A DNA stretch of 5,567 nucleotides from Candidatus Rifleibacteriota bacterium (GCA_016213865.1 JACQZL010000296.1:1-5567); one strand, 5' to 3'; positions 1-5,567 are shown, counted from the stretch's first letter. Program-made: numbers and translations. The notes: generated by a model from the letters alone, not told the origin.

Positions 1-322
1 CGAAAGGCCGGCGGCGATGCTCGGCCAGCGCCAGCGACGAGGCCCCCCACTGCCACGGGACGTAGTAGGCCTGGACTCCCAGGTTGCCCCTGTACCACGA
101 GTGTTCGAAGCCGGGCAGGTCGTAGTAGAGAAAGGCCATGCTCCGAGCGTCTGCCGCCCGCAACCGCAGCCACTCCTCGATGCGGGGTCGGTGGCAGGGG
201 CGCGTGAGCACGGTTACTTCATGTCCCAGGGCGGCGAGCCCCCGGGCCCAACCCCAGCCGATCCCGGGCTCCGAGCCGGCCCCCGGTTCGCAGGCGAAGG
301 CGGAAAGTAGGACCCTTGCCAC
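1..322 (-). CDS. GT4-type glycosyltransferase, N-terminal part (cut by window edge)
   Basis: This is the first 107 residues of a GT-B fold glycosyltransferase, expected to add a sugar from a nucleotide donor to the lipid-linked repeat unit on the cytoplasmic side of the inner membrane. The translated start reads MARVLLSAFACEPGAGSEPG, followed by IGWGWARGLAALGHEVTVLTR. A first beta strand, a Gly/Glu/Pro-rich loop (CEPGxGSEPGxGW, residues 11-23) and a helix leading into GHEVTVLTR (33-41) are characteristic of the N-terminal Rossmann domain of one GT4 subgroup. FLYYDLP (64-70) also fits that subgroup. The start is GTG at 322-320. It lies 12 bases after the stop of the GT26 gene, and that stop is in the same frame, so no earlier start is possible. 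A GAGGTGA ribosome site at 330-336 supports it. The frame stays open to base 1. The donor-binding C-terminal half lies outside the window, so the sugar cannot be predicted. Confidence 0.88.
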   Translation of the reverse strand, partial: MARVLLSAFACEPGAGSEPGIGWGWARGLAALGHEVTVLTRPCHRPRIEEWLRLRAADARSMAFLYYDLPGFEHSWYRGNLGVQAYYVPWQWGASSLALAEHRRRPF

Positions 323-329
323 TGGCTCG

Positions 330-336
330 TCACCTC
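330..336 (-). promoter_or_regulatory. Shine-Dalgarno for the GT4 gene, overlapping the GT26 stop
   Basis: On the minus strand the bases read TGAGGTGA. The TGA at 337-335 ends the GT26 gene, and GAGGTGA (336-330) sits 7 bases before the GTG start at 322. The overlap suggests that ribosomes finishing the upstream gene re-initiate here, so the two glycosyltransferases are probably made in fixed proportion. The site also decides the GT4 start. Confidence 0.7.
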
Positions 337-1204
337 ACCCCCGCATCAACTGTGCCGCCATCAGCGCCAGGAAACGCGGGTTGTGGTAGAGGTAGCGCCT
401 CCAGAGCCGCCGGGGCTCGCACCACAGGCGGTAGGCCCACTCGAAGCCGGCGCTCTGCACCAGCCCGGGTGGCCGGCCCTTGCCTCCGCAGAGGAAGTCG
501 AAGGCCGCGCCGACGCCAATCTGGACCAGCGGCAGACGGGAGACGTGGCCGGCCATCCAGCGTTCTTGCTTCGGGCAGCCCAGGCCCACGAAGAGCAGCC
601 GAGCACCCGACTCGAGGATCCGGGAGACCACGGCCGCGTCTTCTTCGCGGGTCGGTTCGCGAAACGGAGGGCTGCAGGCGAACGCGATGCGCAGTCCCTC
701 ATGTTGGCGTGGAAGGGTCGTTTGGAGCGCTTGAAGCACTTCGGGTGTCCCTCCGAAGAGGCCGATCGGAAGGTCCTCCGCGGCGGCGCGTCCACAGAGG
801 AGCGGCATCAGCTCGGGTCCGCAGACGCGGGTGGCGCCCTGGGCGCCCAGCAGGCGCAGGGCCCAGACCACCGGGACCCCGTCGGCCGTGACGAGAGAGG
901 CCCTCTCCAGCACCCCCTGGAACTCGGGGGAATCGTGGGCCTCCATCAGCATGTGGACGGTCGCCACGCAGACATAGGCCGGCTCCCCGGAGCGAGCCCG
1001 CTGGAGGATCGCCCGCGAGGCCGCGTCGTAGTCCACGGCGTCGACGCGAGTGGCCAGCACCCGCCGGCTCTCGATGACATCGCTACCCGCGGCCTGCAGG
1101 GCGGACGGCGGCCCGAGCCCGGAGGCGCGAGACCGCGCGGCACCCGAGTCGAGGGGCTGGGCGGACGCGGTCCCGCCCGGCCCCGCGGTCACGGTCCCAG
1201 CCAT
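335..1204 (-). CDS. WecG/TagA/CpsF family (GT26) glycosyltransferase
   Basis: A 289-residue enzyme of the family that transfers a sugar (ManNAc, ManNAcA or others, depending on the member) from a UDP donor to a polyprenyl-diphosphate-linked acceptor at the inner membrane. Family signatures are clear and in order: RVDAVDYDAA (53-62), YVCVATVHMLMEA (77-89), LVTADGVPVVWALRLLG (104-120, Asp108 matching the proposed catalytic Asp of TagA), GPELM (129-133), GLFGGTPEVL (148-157), LLFVGLGCPKQERWMAGH (203-220), IGVGAAFDFLCGGKGR (229-244), and a basic C-terminal tail EPRRLWRRYLYHNPRFL (263-279) of the kind that contacts membrane. The ATG at 1204 is chosen because GGGAGG (1213-1218) sits 8 bases upstream; it overlaps the end of the Wzz-like gene by 16 bases. 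This leaves about 45 Ala/Gly/Ser-rich residues before the conserved core. Alternative starts are GTG at 1192 (a GTGA overlap) and GTG at 1060, the latter giving a 241-residue protein. Thr82 replaces the Asn I would expect in the NVHM motif. The sugar is not predictable. Confidence 0.95.
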   Translation of the reverse strand: MAGTVTAGPGGTASAQPLDSGAARSRASGLGPPSALQAAGSDVIESRRVLATRVDAVDYDAASRAILQRARSGEPAYVCVATVHMLMEAHDSPEFQGVLERASLVTADGVPVVWALRLLGAQGATRVCGPELMPLLCGRAAAEDLPIGLFGGTPEVLQALQTTLPRQHEGLRIAFACSPPFREPTREEDAAVVSRILESGARLLFVGLGCPKQERWMAGHVSRLPLVQIGVGAAFDFLCGGKGRPPGLVQSAGFEWAYRLWCEPRRLWRRYLYHNPRFLALMAAQLMRG

Positions 1205-2415
1205 CTGCCGAGCCTCCCGAGCCGGCCGTAGAGGAAGGCCCCGGCGCTGCCCGCCGGTGCCTGGCCAAGCTGGCGCATCCACTCCGCAAGGCAAGCACGC
1301 ATCAGCCCCAGGAGCACCCCCAGGAAAGCGAAGGCCAGGGTCCACCGCGTGCGAGAAGGCGAATAGCGCACCCGCGGCGCGACCGCCCGGTCGAGAACGG
1401 GCAGCTTCTCGACGTCGTCGGCCTCGTCGATGCGCGCCCTCTCGCGCTCCCCGGCGAGCATCGCGTAAAGGGAGGTCAGCATCGCGATGCGCCGTTCGGC
1501 GCGTGCCATCGTGAGCTTCAGGTCCGGGAGCTTGGCCAGCGGGAGAGTCGCCGAACTGGGCCACGAGGTCACCGCCGACGCGGACATCGACGGGCTGCCC
1601 TCCAGGCTGCGAAGTTGCTTTTCGATCTGGTCGAGCCGTCCCCTCGCAACCGTAGCCTCGGGGGCTCGAGACTGCTGGGCCATCTCCAGGACTCGCAGCT
1701 CAATCGTCTGTCGCAGGTATTCGGAGAGCAACTCCCTGGAAACACTCAGAGTCGCCCGGCCCTGCTCGGCAGGGTCGATCGCCCTGGTCTCGCACTGCAA
1801 GCGCCGGGCTTCTTCCTCGGCTGCCGCGAGGTCTCGACCGCACTGTTCGAGCCGCTGGTCCAGGAAGAGCCGGCGCTGGTGCGCCTGGGAGGTCTCCATC
1901 TGGCGATAGACGAGCTGGAGCTGGTCGACGGCGGCGTTGGCCACGGCGGCGGCGCGTTCGGGGTCGAGGTCGAGGTAGGTGACGCGCAGGATGCCGTCCT
2001 TGGTCTCTGTCCCCAGGGCCGCGTTCAGCTTCGAACGCGCACTCTCGGGTGTCTTGGAGCGAAAGACCTGTTCGAGGTGCAACTGCGCTAGGATCGCGTC
2101 CTGGGCGGTGCGGCTGCGCAAGATGCGCTCCCAGACCTTGTCTCCCATCACGGAGAGCATGTCGTAACCCCCGCTCAGTCCCGCGCCGAGGGCCACGGCC
2201 CGGCCCACCACGGCCGAGCCCAAGGGCGAACGCCCACGCGGCAGCAGGACCTGGGCTTGGGCCTGGTACTGGAACGGGAGCTGCACCGAAATGGCGGCGC
2301 CGGCCGCCGCGGCCACCAGGGCCCAGACGGTCACCCTCTTCCAACTGGAAAGAGCGAAGAGGGCCAGGTCGGCAAGCTCCACGCTGTCGTGGTCGATTTC
2401 GCGTGGCGGGCTCAC
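1189..2415 (-). CDS. Wzz/GumC-type chain-length determinant (polysaccharide co-polymerase)
   Basis: A 408-residue inner-membrane protein of the type that forms a periplasmic oligomer next to the Wzy polymerase and controls polymer length or export. Two membrane segments bracket a periplasmic domain: about 27-46 (VTVWALVAAAAGAAISV) and about 357-376 (TRWTLAFAFLGVLLGLMRA). After the first comes FQYQAQAQVLLP (48-59). DGILRVTYLDLDPERAAAVANAAVDQL (140-166) fits the Wzz N-terminal domain. Charged heptad-like helices run from about 175 to 270 and 298 to 335, consistent with coiled coil. KLPVLDRAVAPRVRYSPSR (337-355) resembles the Pro-containing stretch before the second membrane segment in GumC/Wzz proteins. 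No Walker A/B motif or C-terminal Tyr cluster is present, so there is no fused BY-kinase. The start is GTG at 2415, overlapping the upstream stop by 4 bases (GTGA), with AGGAGG at 2421-2426. Sequence identity within this family is low, so the call rests on architecture and position as well as motifs. Confidence 0.87.
   Translation of the reverse strand: MSPPREIDHDSVELADLALFALSSWKRVTVWALVAAAAGAAISVQLPFQYQAQAQVLLPRGRSPLGSAVVGRAVALGAGLSGGYDMLSVMGDKVWERILRSRTAQDAILAQLHLEQVFRSKTPESARSKLNAALGTETKDGILRVTYLDLDPERAAAVANAAVDQLQLVYRQMETSQAHQRRLFLDQRLEQCGRDLAAAEEEARRLQCETRAIDPAEQGRATLSVSRELLSEYLRQTIELRVLEMAQQSRAPEATVARGRLDQIEKQLRSLEGSPSMSASAVTSWPSSATLPLAKLPDLKLTMARAERRIAMLTSLYAMLAGERERARIDEADDVEKLPVLDRAVAPRVRYSPSRTRWTLAFAFLGVLLGLMRACLAEWMRQLGQAPAGSAGAFLYGRLGRLGRWLGP
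1213..1218 (-). promoter_or_regulatory. Shine-Dalgarno for the GT26 gene
   Basis: GGGAGG on the minus strand lies 8 bases upstream of the ATG at 1204, inside the last codons of the Wzz-like gene. It favours ATG 1204 over the later GTG candidates at 1192 and 1060, whose upstream sequences are weaker. Confidence 0.6.
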
Positions 2416-2426
2416 CAGGACCTCCT
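2412..2426 (-). promoter_or_regulatory. GTGA stop/start overlap with strong Shine-Dalgarno
   Basis: The minus strand carries AGGAGG (2426-2421), then GTGA (2415-2412), in which GTG starts the Wzz-like protein and TGA ends the sugar phosphotransferase. A 4-base overlap behind a full-consensus ribosome site is a standard arrangement for translational coupling. Confidence 0.75.
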
Positions 2427-3788
2427 GCCGGTGGCGAGCTTCCAGAGGGTGGCCGCCAGGATCTGCACGTCCAGTCCCAGCGTCCAGCGGTCGATGTAGT
2501 CGGCCTCCAGCTTCACGACCTGCTCGAAGTCGTTGACGCGCAGGTTACCGTGGAGCTGCCACGGCCCCGTGATCCCCGGCTTCACGGAGAGTCGCCTCCA
2601 GTGATGGGGGCTGTAGCTGGCGACCTCGTCGGGCGTGGGCGGTCGGGGGCCCACCAGGCTCATCTCTCGCGTCAGGACGTTCCAGAACTGGGGCAGCTCG
2701 TCCAGGTGGTAGGCCCGCAGGAACCGGCCCAATCGCGTCACCCGAGGATCGTCGAGGACCTTGAACATCGGCCCCTTCATGAGGTTGGCGTGACAGAGCT
2801 CCATCTTCTGGGTGTCGGCCCCGGCGACCATGGTGCGAAACTTGTAGAGGTTGAACCGGCGGCCGTTCAAGCCCACGCGTTGCTGGCGAAAGAGGATCGG
2901 GCCTGCCGACTCGAGGAGGATCAACGGGCCAAAGACCACGTAGGCAAGGCCGCACAACACCAGCCCGACCAGGGCCCCGACGAAGTCCATGGCCGCCTTG
3001 AAACGGAGCGCCAGCTCGTCGACCGGGACCCGTGTGACGGTGACGAGGCGCATGCTGTCGGCGAACTCCAGCCGAGTGCGACCTGACGGCAAGCCCAACG
3101 AGTCGAGATCGAATCGGACCGTGAGCCCGCGGAGCGTGCACTCGGAGACCGCGCGCTCGAAGCGTGACAGCTCCTCGCACCCCGCTGCGATGACCACTTC
3201 GTCGATGACCGTGGAGCTGTTCAAGAGCCCCACGAACCGATCGACCCAGTCCGATGCTTCGGACGGCGTCGGAGTCGCGGGACCGGAGATCGCCAGGGGA
3301 TGCACCTCGATGCCCCAGTCGGGCCGGGCGGCTGCGAATTCACAGAAGCGACAGACGGCTTCGGGACTCCCGATGATCGCCACGTGCCTCAGGTAGAGTC
3401 CGCGCGACCTGGCCCGAGAGCGTAGCAGGCGCAGCAGGGTCTTCTCGATCGTCAGCAAGGCCAGGGAGAGGGCCATGAAAGGCCAGAAGCCCGGGACGTC
3501 GGCCGGCCCGTGGCCCGAAAGGAACAGCGCCGCCGAGAGACCGAGACCCGTGAGCAGAGCGGCGAGCAGGAGGCAACCCAGGGCCCCGACGGCCGGGCGC
3601 CGGCGGCCCCGGTCGAAGAACCCCTCGAGATGGAGCGCCAGAAGCCAGCAAGCACCACCGAGCCCGGCCAGCCGCCAGACCTCCGCCGTGGTCGAGCCCG
3701 CGAACCAGGCACACGCCAGGACCAGCACGAGGTCCAGCAGCAAGGTGGACCCCGCCGCCAGCCGGGAGGTGACGCTCGCAGAGGGCAC
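2412..3788 (-). CDS. Exopolysaccharide polyprenyl-phosphate sugar phosphotransferase (WbaP/WcaJ-like)
   Basis: A 458-residue initiating enzyme that moves a hexose-1-phosphate from a UDP-sugar to undecaprenyl phosphate at the inner membrane. The N-terminal third has about four hydrophobic segments (roughly 13-30, 42-56, 68-90, 100-116). Next is a Rossmann-like domain beginning RHVAIIGSPEAV (134-145), as in long-form enzymes of this family. The catalytic domain begins near 262 with a re-entrant helix (about 266-293, Pro288). It continues with GPILFRQQRVGLNGRRF (296-312), YKFRTM (315-320), DDPRVTRLGRFLR (346-358), HLDELPQFWNVL (361-372) with the Asp363-Glu364 dyad, EMSLVGPRP (375-383), KPGITGPWQ (403-411) and YIDRWTLGLDVQIL (431-444). 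The length is normal and no break is visible. The start is GTG at 3788, the only start codon after the in-frame TAG at 3873-3875; a modest AAGGGA site lies at 3798-3803. The motif SGR(N/S) often seen after WQ is HGN here. Substrate (Glc-1-P or Gal-1-P are common) cannot be read from sequence. Confidence 0.96.
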   Translation of the reverse strand: MPSASVTSRLAAGSTLLLDLVLVLACAWFAGSTTAEVWRLAGLGGACWLLALHLEGFFDRGRRRPAVGALGCLLLAALLTGLGLSAALFLSGHGPADVPGFWPFMALSLALLTIEKTLLRLLRSRARSRGLYLRHVAIIGSPEAVCRFCEFAAARPDWGIEVHPLAISGPATPTPSEASDWVDRFVGLLNSSTVIDEVVIAAGCEELSRFERAVSECTLRGLTVRFDLDSLGLPSGRTRLEFADSMRLVTVTRVPVDELALRFKAAMDFVGALVGLVLCGLAYVVFGPLILLESAGPILFRQQRVGLNGRRFNLYKFRTMVAGADTQKMELCHANLMKGPMFKVLDDPRVTRLGRFLRAYHLDELPQFWNVLTREMSLVGPRPPTPDEVASYSPHHWRRLSVKPGITGPWQLHGNLRVNDFEQVVKLEADYIDRWTLGLDVQILAATLWKLATGRRSW

Positions 3789-3872
3789 TGTTCTCTGTCC
3801 CTTCCCGAAGAGGCCGGCGCGTCCTCCGGGCTGGGGGGCGCGCCGTCCTGCTTCTCCGTGAGTCGTCCGGGC
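3789..3872. other. 84-base gap between lipoprotein and phosphotransferase genes
   Basis: This is the largest gap between genes in the window. On the minus strand it holds no convincing -35/-10 pair. A 7-bp G+C-rich inverted repeat (3815-3821 with 3839-3845, 17-base loop) is not followed by a T-rich stretch, so it does not look like an intrinsic terminator; it may form a weak mRNA hairpin that separates expression of the lipoprotein from the genes behind it. The rest is leader with the AAGGGA ribosome site. Confidence 0.4.
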
Positions 3873-5315
3873 CTAGTTGACGACGAGGTTGTTGACGTGG
3901 ATCTGGGTGATACGGCCGTTCGGCCCCACGATGGGAAGCCCCGTGTACGTCAGGGTCAGGTCGAAAGTGCCCGCCGACTGGAGCAGCCCTATGGGATGCG
4001 TCGAGGGGGTGATGCCAAAGCGCGCCGCGATCCGGCTCAGGATGGTGGGCGCCCCGAAGGTCAGGCGGCTGCCGGTGCCGACCGTCTCCGCGTTGAAGAG
4101 GTCGATGTTGAGGTTCTGCGTCAGGTGCTCGATGACCAGGGCATCCACGAGGTTGCCCTGGATCGTGTTGCCCGAGCAGGTCAAGGAGGCCCCAACCGGA
4201 ATCAGGAAGGTCCCGCCGTCCTGAGTGACGTTGGTCACCGCATCGACGGCGCTCACCTGCAGGGTCAGCGTCCGCTGGTCCGTTCCGCGGCCCTTCACGA
4301 CCAACGACATGTTGCCCTCGAAGTGGGTCCCCGCGGGGAATCGACTGAGCCCGGAGAAGTTGATCCCGACGTTGGGGAGAGCTTGCCCGACGACAGGGCT
4401 GGTCGCCGTGACGGTGGTGGAGTAGGTAGCGGGACCTGCCTGGACCACCGGGCCGTTGAGCAGATAGGTCTCGTTGCCGATGAAGACCGAGATGGCGGTC
4501 AGCGTGGGGACCTGCTGGATCAGGGGGATGTGATTGAGGTTGTCCTCCCCACGCTGCGTCGTCAGCTCGAGGCGCGCTCGGCTCAGCAACGCGATGTCGG
4601 GAGTGCCCGTGGCAAAGCCCGTCGCGAGGCTGCTGATCAGGTTTGTGATGCGCTGCGCCGGCGCGCCGACCGGGTCGGCCAGCCTCGCGGCACGCACGAT
4701 GACGTCGTTCGCCTGCTCGAGGGTCGTCCCGCGGGTGACCGTGGCCGAGTTCAGGTCGTCGAGGGTGACCACGCCCCGGTTGACGCCGAAGATGGCCAGC
4801 GTGCTCTCCACGGCGAGGATGACCTCGGCCGTCGTCGGGGCGTTCGGGTTGTTGCTGAGGACCTGTAGCGTCTCGACGACCAGGGTGCTGAGCGCGGTCA
4901 GGGTCAGGACGCAGCGGTTGCCCTGGACGGTCGCGAAGCCCGTGAGCCGCGCGGCGGGTTGTCCCGTGTCCGCGTCCACACCGGTCTCGCCGGCTCGGGA
5001 ACGGGCGTAGATGCGCTGGGTCCCTGCCCTCAGCACTTGCACGTCGAACGTGAGATCATAGGTGCCATCCGCGCGGGTCGTGGCAGTGACGCCGGCGATG
5101 GGATCCGAGAACGCAGCATCATAATAGAAGTCGAGGATGGCGCCGCGCACGGGACCGTCGAAGCTCTGCCCCAGGAGCTGGAAACTGCCACCCCCGGGGC
5201 CGGTGGCCGTCCCGATACTGTGCCCGCCGTGTCCCCCGCAACCGGGAACGACCGACAGTACCAGGACGATACCAAGGACCGCAACGAGACCTGTGCCGAG
5301 ATGGAATCGAGACAC
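3873..5315 (-). CDS. Predicted secreted lipoprotein of unknown function
   Basis: I do not recognise this 480-residue protein. The N-terminus has a short basic/polar head, a hydrophobic core LVAVLGIVLVLSVV (10-23) and a lipobox-like VPGC with Cys26, so it is probably lipidated and exported. A Gly/His-rich linker follows (26-44). Residues about 46-105 look like a small beta-sandwich of the carboxypeptidase-regulatory type: GPVRGAILDFYYD (54-66), then PIAGVTATTRADGTYDLTFD (72-91). Residues 138-260 are mainly helical, opening with LTALSTLVVETLQVL (139-153), which resembles the TxLTTLV segment that often follows such domains in bacterial surface lipoproteins. The C-terminal part (265-480) is Thr/Val/Asn-rich, predicted beta, and ends IHVNNLVVN. 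Cys135 and Cys380 could form a disulfide. No catalytic motif is visible. The start is GTG at 5315, with AGAGGTGA at 5320-5327; a stop lies in frame upstream at 5367-5369. It heads the operon on the same strand, suggesting an envelope role tied to the polysaccharide. Confidence 0.88.
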   Translation of the reverse strand: MSRFHLGTGLVAVLGIVLVLSVVPGCGGHGGHSIGTATGPGGGSFQLLGQSFDGPVRGAILDFYYDAAFSDPIAGVTATTRADGTYDLTFDVQVLRAGTQRIYARSRAGETGVDADTGQPAARLTGFATVQGNRCVLTLTALSTLVVETLQVLSNNPNAPTTAEVILAVESTLAIFGVNRGVVTLDDLNSATVTRGTTLEQANDVIVRAARLADPVGAPAQRITNLISSLATGFATGTPDIALLSRARLELTTQRGEDNLNHIPLIQQVPTLTAISVFIGNETYLLNGPVVQAGPATYSTTVTATSPVVGQALPNVGINFSGLSRFPAGTHFEGNMSLVVKGRGTDQRTLTLQVSAVDAVTNVTQDGGTFLIPVGASLTCSGNTIQGNLVDALVIEHLTQNLNIDLFNAETVGTGSRLTFGAPTILSRIAARFGITPSTHPIGLLQSAGTFDLTLTYTGLPIVGPNGRITQIHVNNLVVN

Positions 5316-5319
5316 GCAA

Positions 5320-5327
5320 TCACCTCT
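5320..5327 (-). promoter_or_regulatory. Shine-Dalgarno for the lipoprotein gene
   Basis: AGAGGTGA on the minus strand, with the GAGG core 7 bases upstream of GTG 5315. It fixes the start so that translation begins directly at the signal peptide; starts further downstream would remove the hydrophobic core. Confidence 0.65.
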
Positions 5328-5450
5328 CGAGTCTTGCGGGAGACTGCGACGCTCAGAAGAAACCCTTCACTGCGGGGCCTTCTGGGGCCCGAAGGTCGTC
5401 GAGCAACGGCGCGGCATCCCTTTGGTTTTGGATCTGTCGAAGCAGGCTTC

Positions 5451-5479
5451 ATGGTAGTCACTCGGCTTCGAGTTGTCAG
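5451..5479 (-). promoter_or_regulatory. Putative sigma-70-like promoter for the operon
   Basis: On the minus strand a -35-like CTGACA (5479-5474, 5 of 6 to TTGACA) and a -10-like TACCAT (5456-5451, 4 of 6 to TATAAT) are separated by exactly 17 bases. Transcription would begin near 5444, giving a leader of about 129 bases before GTG 5315. The region is more A+T-rich than its surroundings. Matches of this quality occur by chance, and the host's sigma-factor preferences are unknown, so this is a candidate only. Confidence 0.42.
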
Positions 5480-5483
5480 CAAC
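5460..5483. repeat. Two adjacent short inverted repeats over the putative promoter
   Basis: ACTCG-gctt-CGAGT (5460-5473) is a perfect 5-bp inverted repeat that fills most of the promoter spacer. GTTG-tcag-CAAC (5472-5483) is a 4-bp repeat covering the -35 box. A third, GAAGC-ag-GCTTC (5439-5450), abuts the -10 box on its downstream side. They could be operator half-sites or chance. Confidence 0.35.
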
Positions 5484-5494
5484 AATTGGCGATT

Positions 5495-5508
5495 CCGTTT
5501 CACCGTTT
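5495..5508. repeat. CCGTTT direct repeat upstream of the putative promoter
   Basis: CCGTTT occurs at 5495-5500 and again at 5503-5508 (AAACGG-tg-AAACGG on the minus strand), 15 bases upstream of the -35 box in the direction of transcription. The position suits an activator site, but the repeat is short and the period (8) is less than one helical turn. Confidence 0.25.
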
Positions 5509-5567
5509 GCGCCCGGCGCGTTGGGGCTCGCTCCCGGCAGTTCTCGGAGGACAACCCGAGTCTGCCA

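Larger units (their letters stand above)
5316..5567. other. Non-coding leader and upstream region of the operon
   Basis: About 250 bases without a convincing gene on either strand. Besides the promoter candidate and repeats there is a small hairpin in the leader, CCTTC-loop-GAAGG (5380-5397), whose loop contains GGGCCC and which overlaps an alternative GGGCC/GGCCC pairing. An odd palindrome GCGCC-c-GGCGC lies at 5509-5519. Open frames crossing this region have Arg/Ser/Pro-rich translations with no family resemblance. The neighbouring gene to the right is not in the window. Confidence 0.5.

Noticed and set aside
130..175. Possible frameshift in the partial GT4 gene
   Set aside because: On careful re-reading the frame runs through without interruption (IEEWLRLRAADARSMAFLYY); the apparent shift came from a miscounted G.
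383..1231. Plus-strand open frame of 282 codons
   Set aside because: It is antisense to the GT26 gene, whose motifs are unambiguous; the antisense translation shows none.
1205..1564. Upstream extension of the GT26 frame to a start at 1564
   Set aside because: The extra 120 residues overlap the Wzz-like coding region, are Arg/Gly/Ala-rich and unrelated to the family; ATG 1204 has its own ribosome site.
1700..2344. Minus-strand open frame of 214 codons inside the Wzz-like gene
   Set aside because: It is a second frame of a supported gene, with Arg/Gly/Pro-rich translation and no motif.
2049..3086. Plus-strand open frame of 345 codons
   Set aside because: It is antisense to the phosphotransferase and Wzz-like genes, low in hydrophobic core content, and has no family resemblance.
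3815..3845. Hairpin between the lipoprotein and phosphotransferase genes as an intrinsic terminator
   Set aside because: It has only a 7-bp stem with a 17-base loop and no T-rich stretch after it on the minus strand; downstream genes continue in the same direction.
3510..4868. Plus-strand open frame of 452 codons across the lipoprotein and phosphotransferase genes
   Set aside because: It lies antisense to two well-supported genes, crosses their boundary, and its translation is Arg/Gly/Asp/Gln-rich with no recognisable motif; this is a typical by-product of high G+C.
5030..5554. Minus-strand open frame of 174 codons starting in the leader
   Set aside because: It runs out of frame into the signal-peptide region of the lipoprotein gene, has Arg/Ser/Pro-rich translation and no good ribosome site.
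5540..5567. TGGCA...TTG near the right edge as a sigma-54 promoter
   Set aside because: The spacing between the GG and the TTG element is two bases too long for the -24/-12 consensus, and the following C/A is missing.

Overview
The window is about two-thirds G+C and carries five consecutive genes, all on the minus strand, so it reads from the right edge to the left. It is the front part of an exopolysaccharide, capsule or O-antigen-type assembly operon that depends on undecaprenyl phosphate. The first gene has a lipoprotein signal peptide and the third encodes a Wzz/GumC-type chain-length protein, which suggests a high-G+C Gram-negative bacterium. Myxococcota, Planctomycetota, Acidobacteriota and similar phyla fit, but the sequence alone does not settle the taxon.

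Layout in transcription order: (1) 5316-5567 is non-coding leader with a plausible sigma-70-like promoter (-35 at 5474-5479, -10 at 5451-5456) overlapped by short inverted repeats. (2) 3873-5315 encodes a 480-residue predicted secreted lipoprotein that I do not recognise. (3) 2412-3788 encodes a full-length polyprenyl-phosphate sugar phosphotransferase. (4) 1189-2415 encodes a Wzz/GumC-type polysaccharide co-polymerase without a kinase domain. (5) 335-1204 encodes a WecG/TagA/CpsF (GT26) glycosyltransferase. (6) 1-322 is the N-terminal 107 residues of a GT4-type glycosyltransferase that runs off the left edge. The last four genes are packed tightly: a 4-base GTGA overlap, a 16-base overlap, and a 12-base gap whose Shine-Dalgarno sequence overlaps the previous stop codon. 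Only the gap after the lipoprotein gene is larger (84 bases).

Working model: the phosphotransferase loads the first sugar-1-phosphate onto undecaprenyl phosphate at the inner membrane. The GT26 and GT4 enzymes extend the repeat unit in the cytoplasm, and the Wzz-like protein sets polymer length or couples polymerisation to export. Flippase, polymerase and export genes would be expected beyond the left edge. The role of the lipoprotein is unknown; its position suggests an envelope or surface job linked to the polymer. Long plus-strand open frames (for example 3510-4868, 2049-3086, 383-1231) are antisense shadows typical of high-G+C DNA. I see no tRNA, rRNA, CRISPR array, insertion sequence or clear terminator. 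The locus looks like a fairly ordinary polysaccharide operon; its least explained parts are the lipoprotein and the promoter region.
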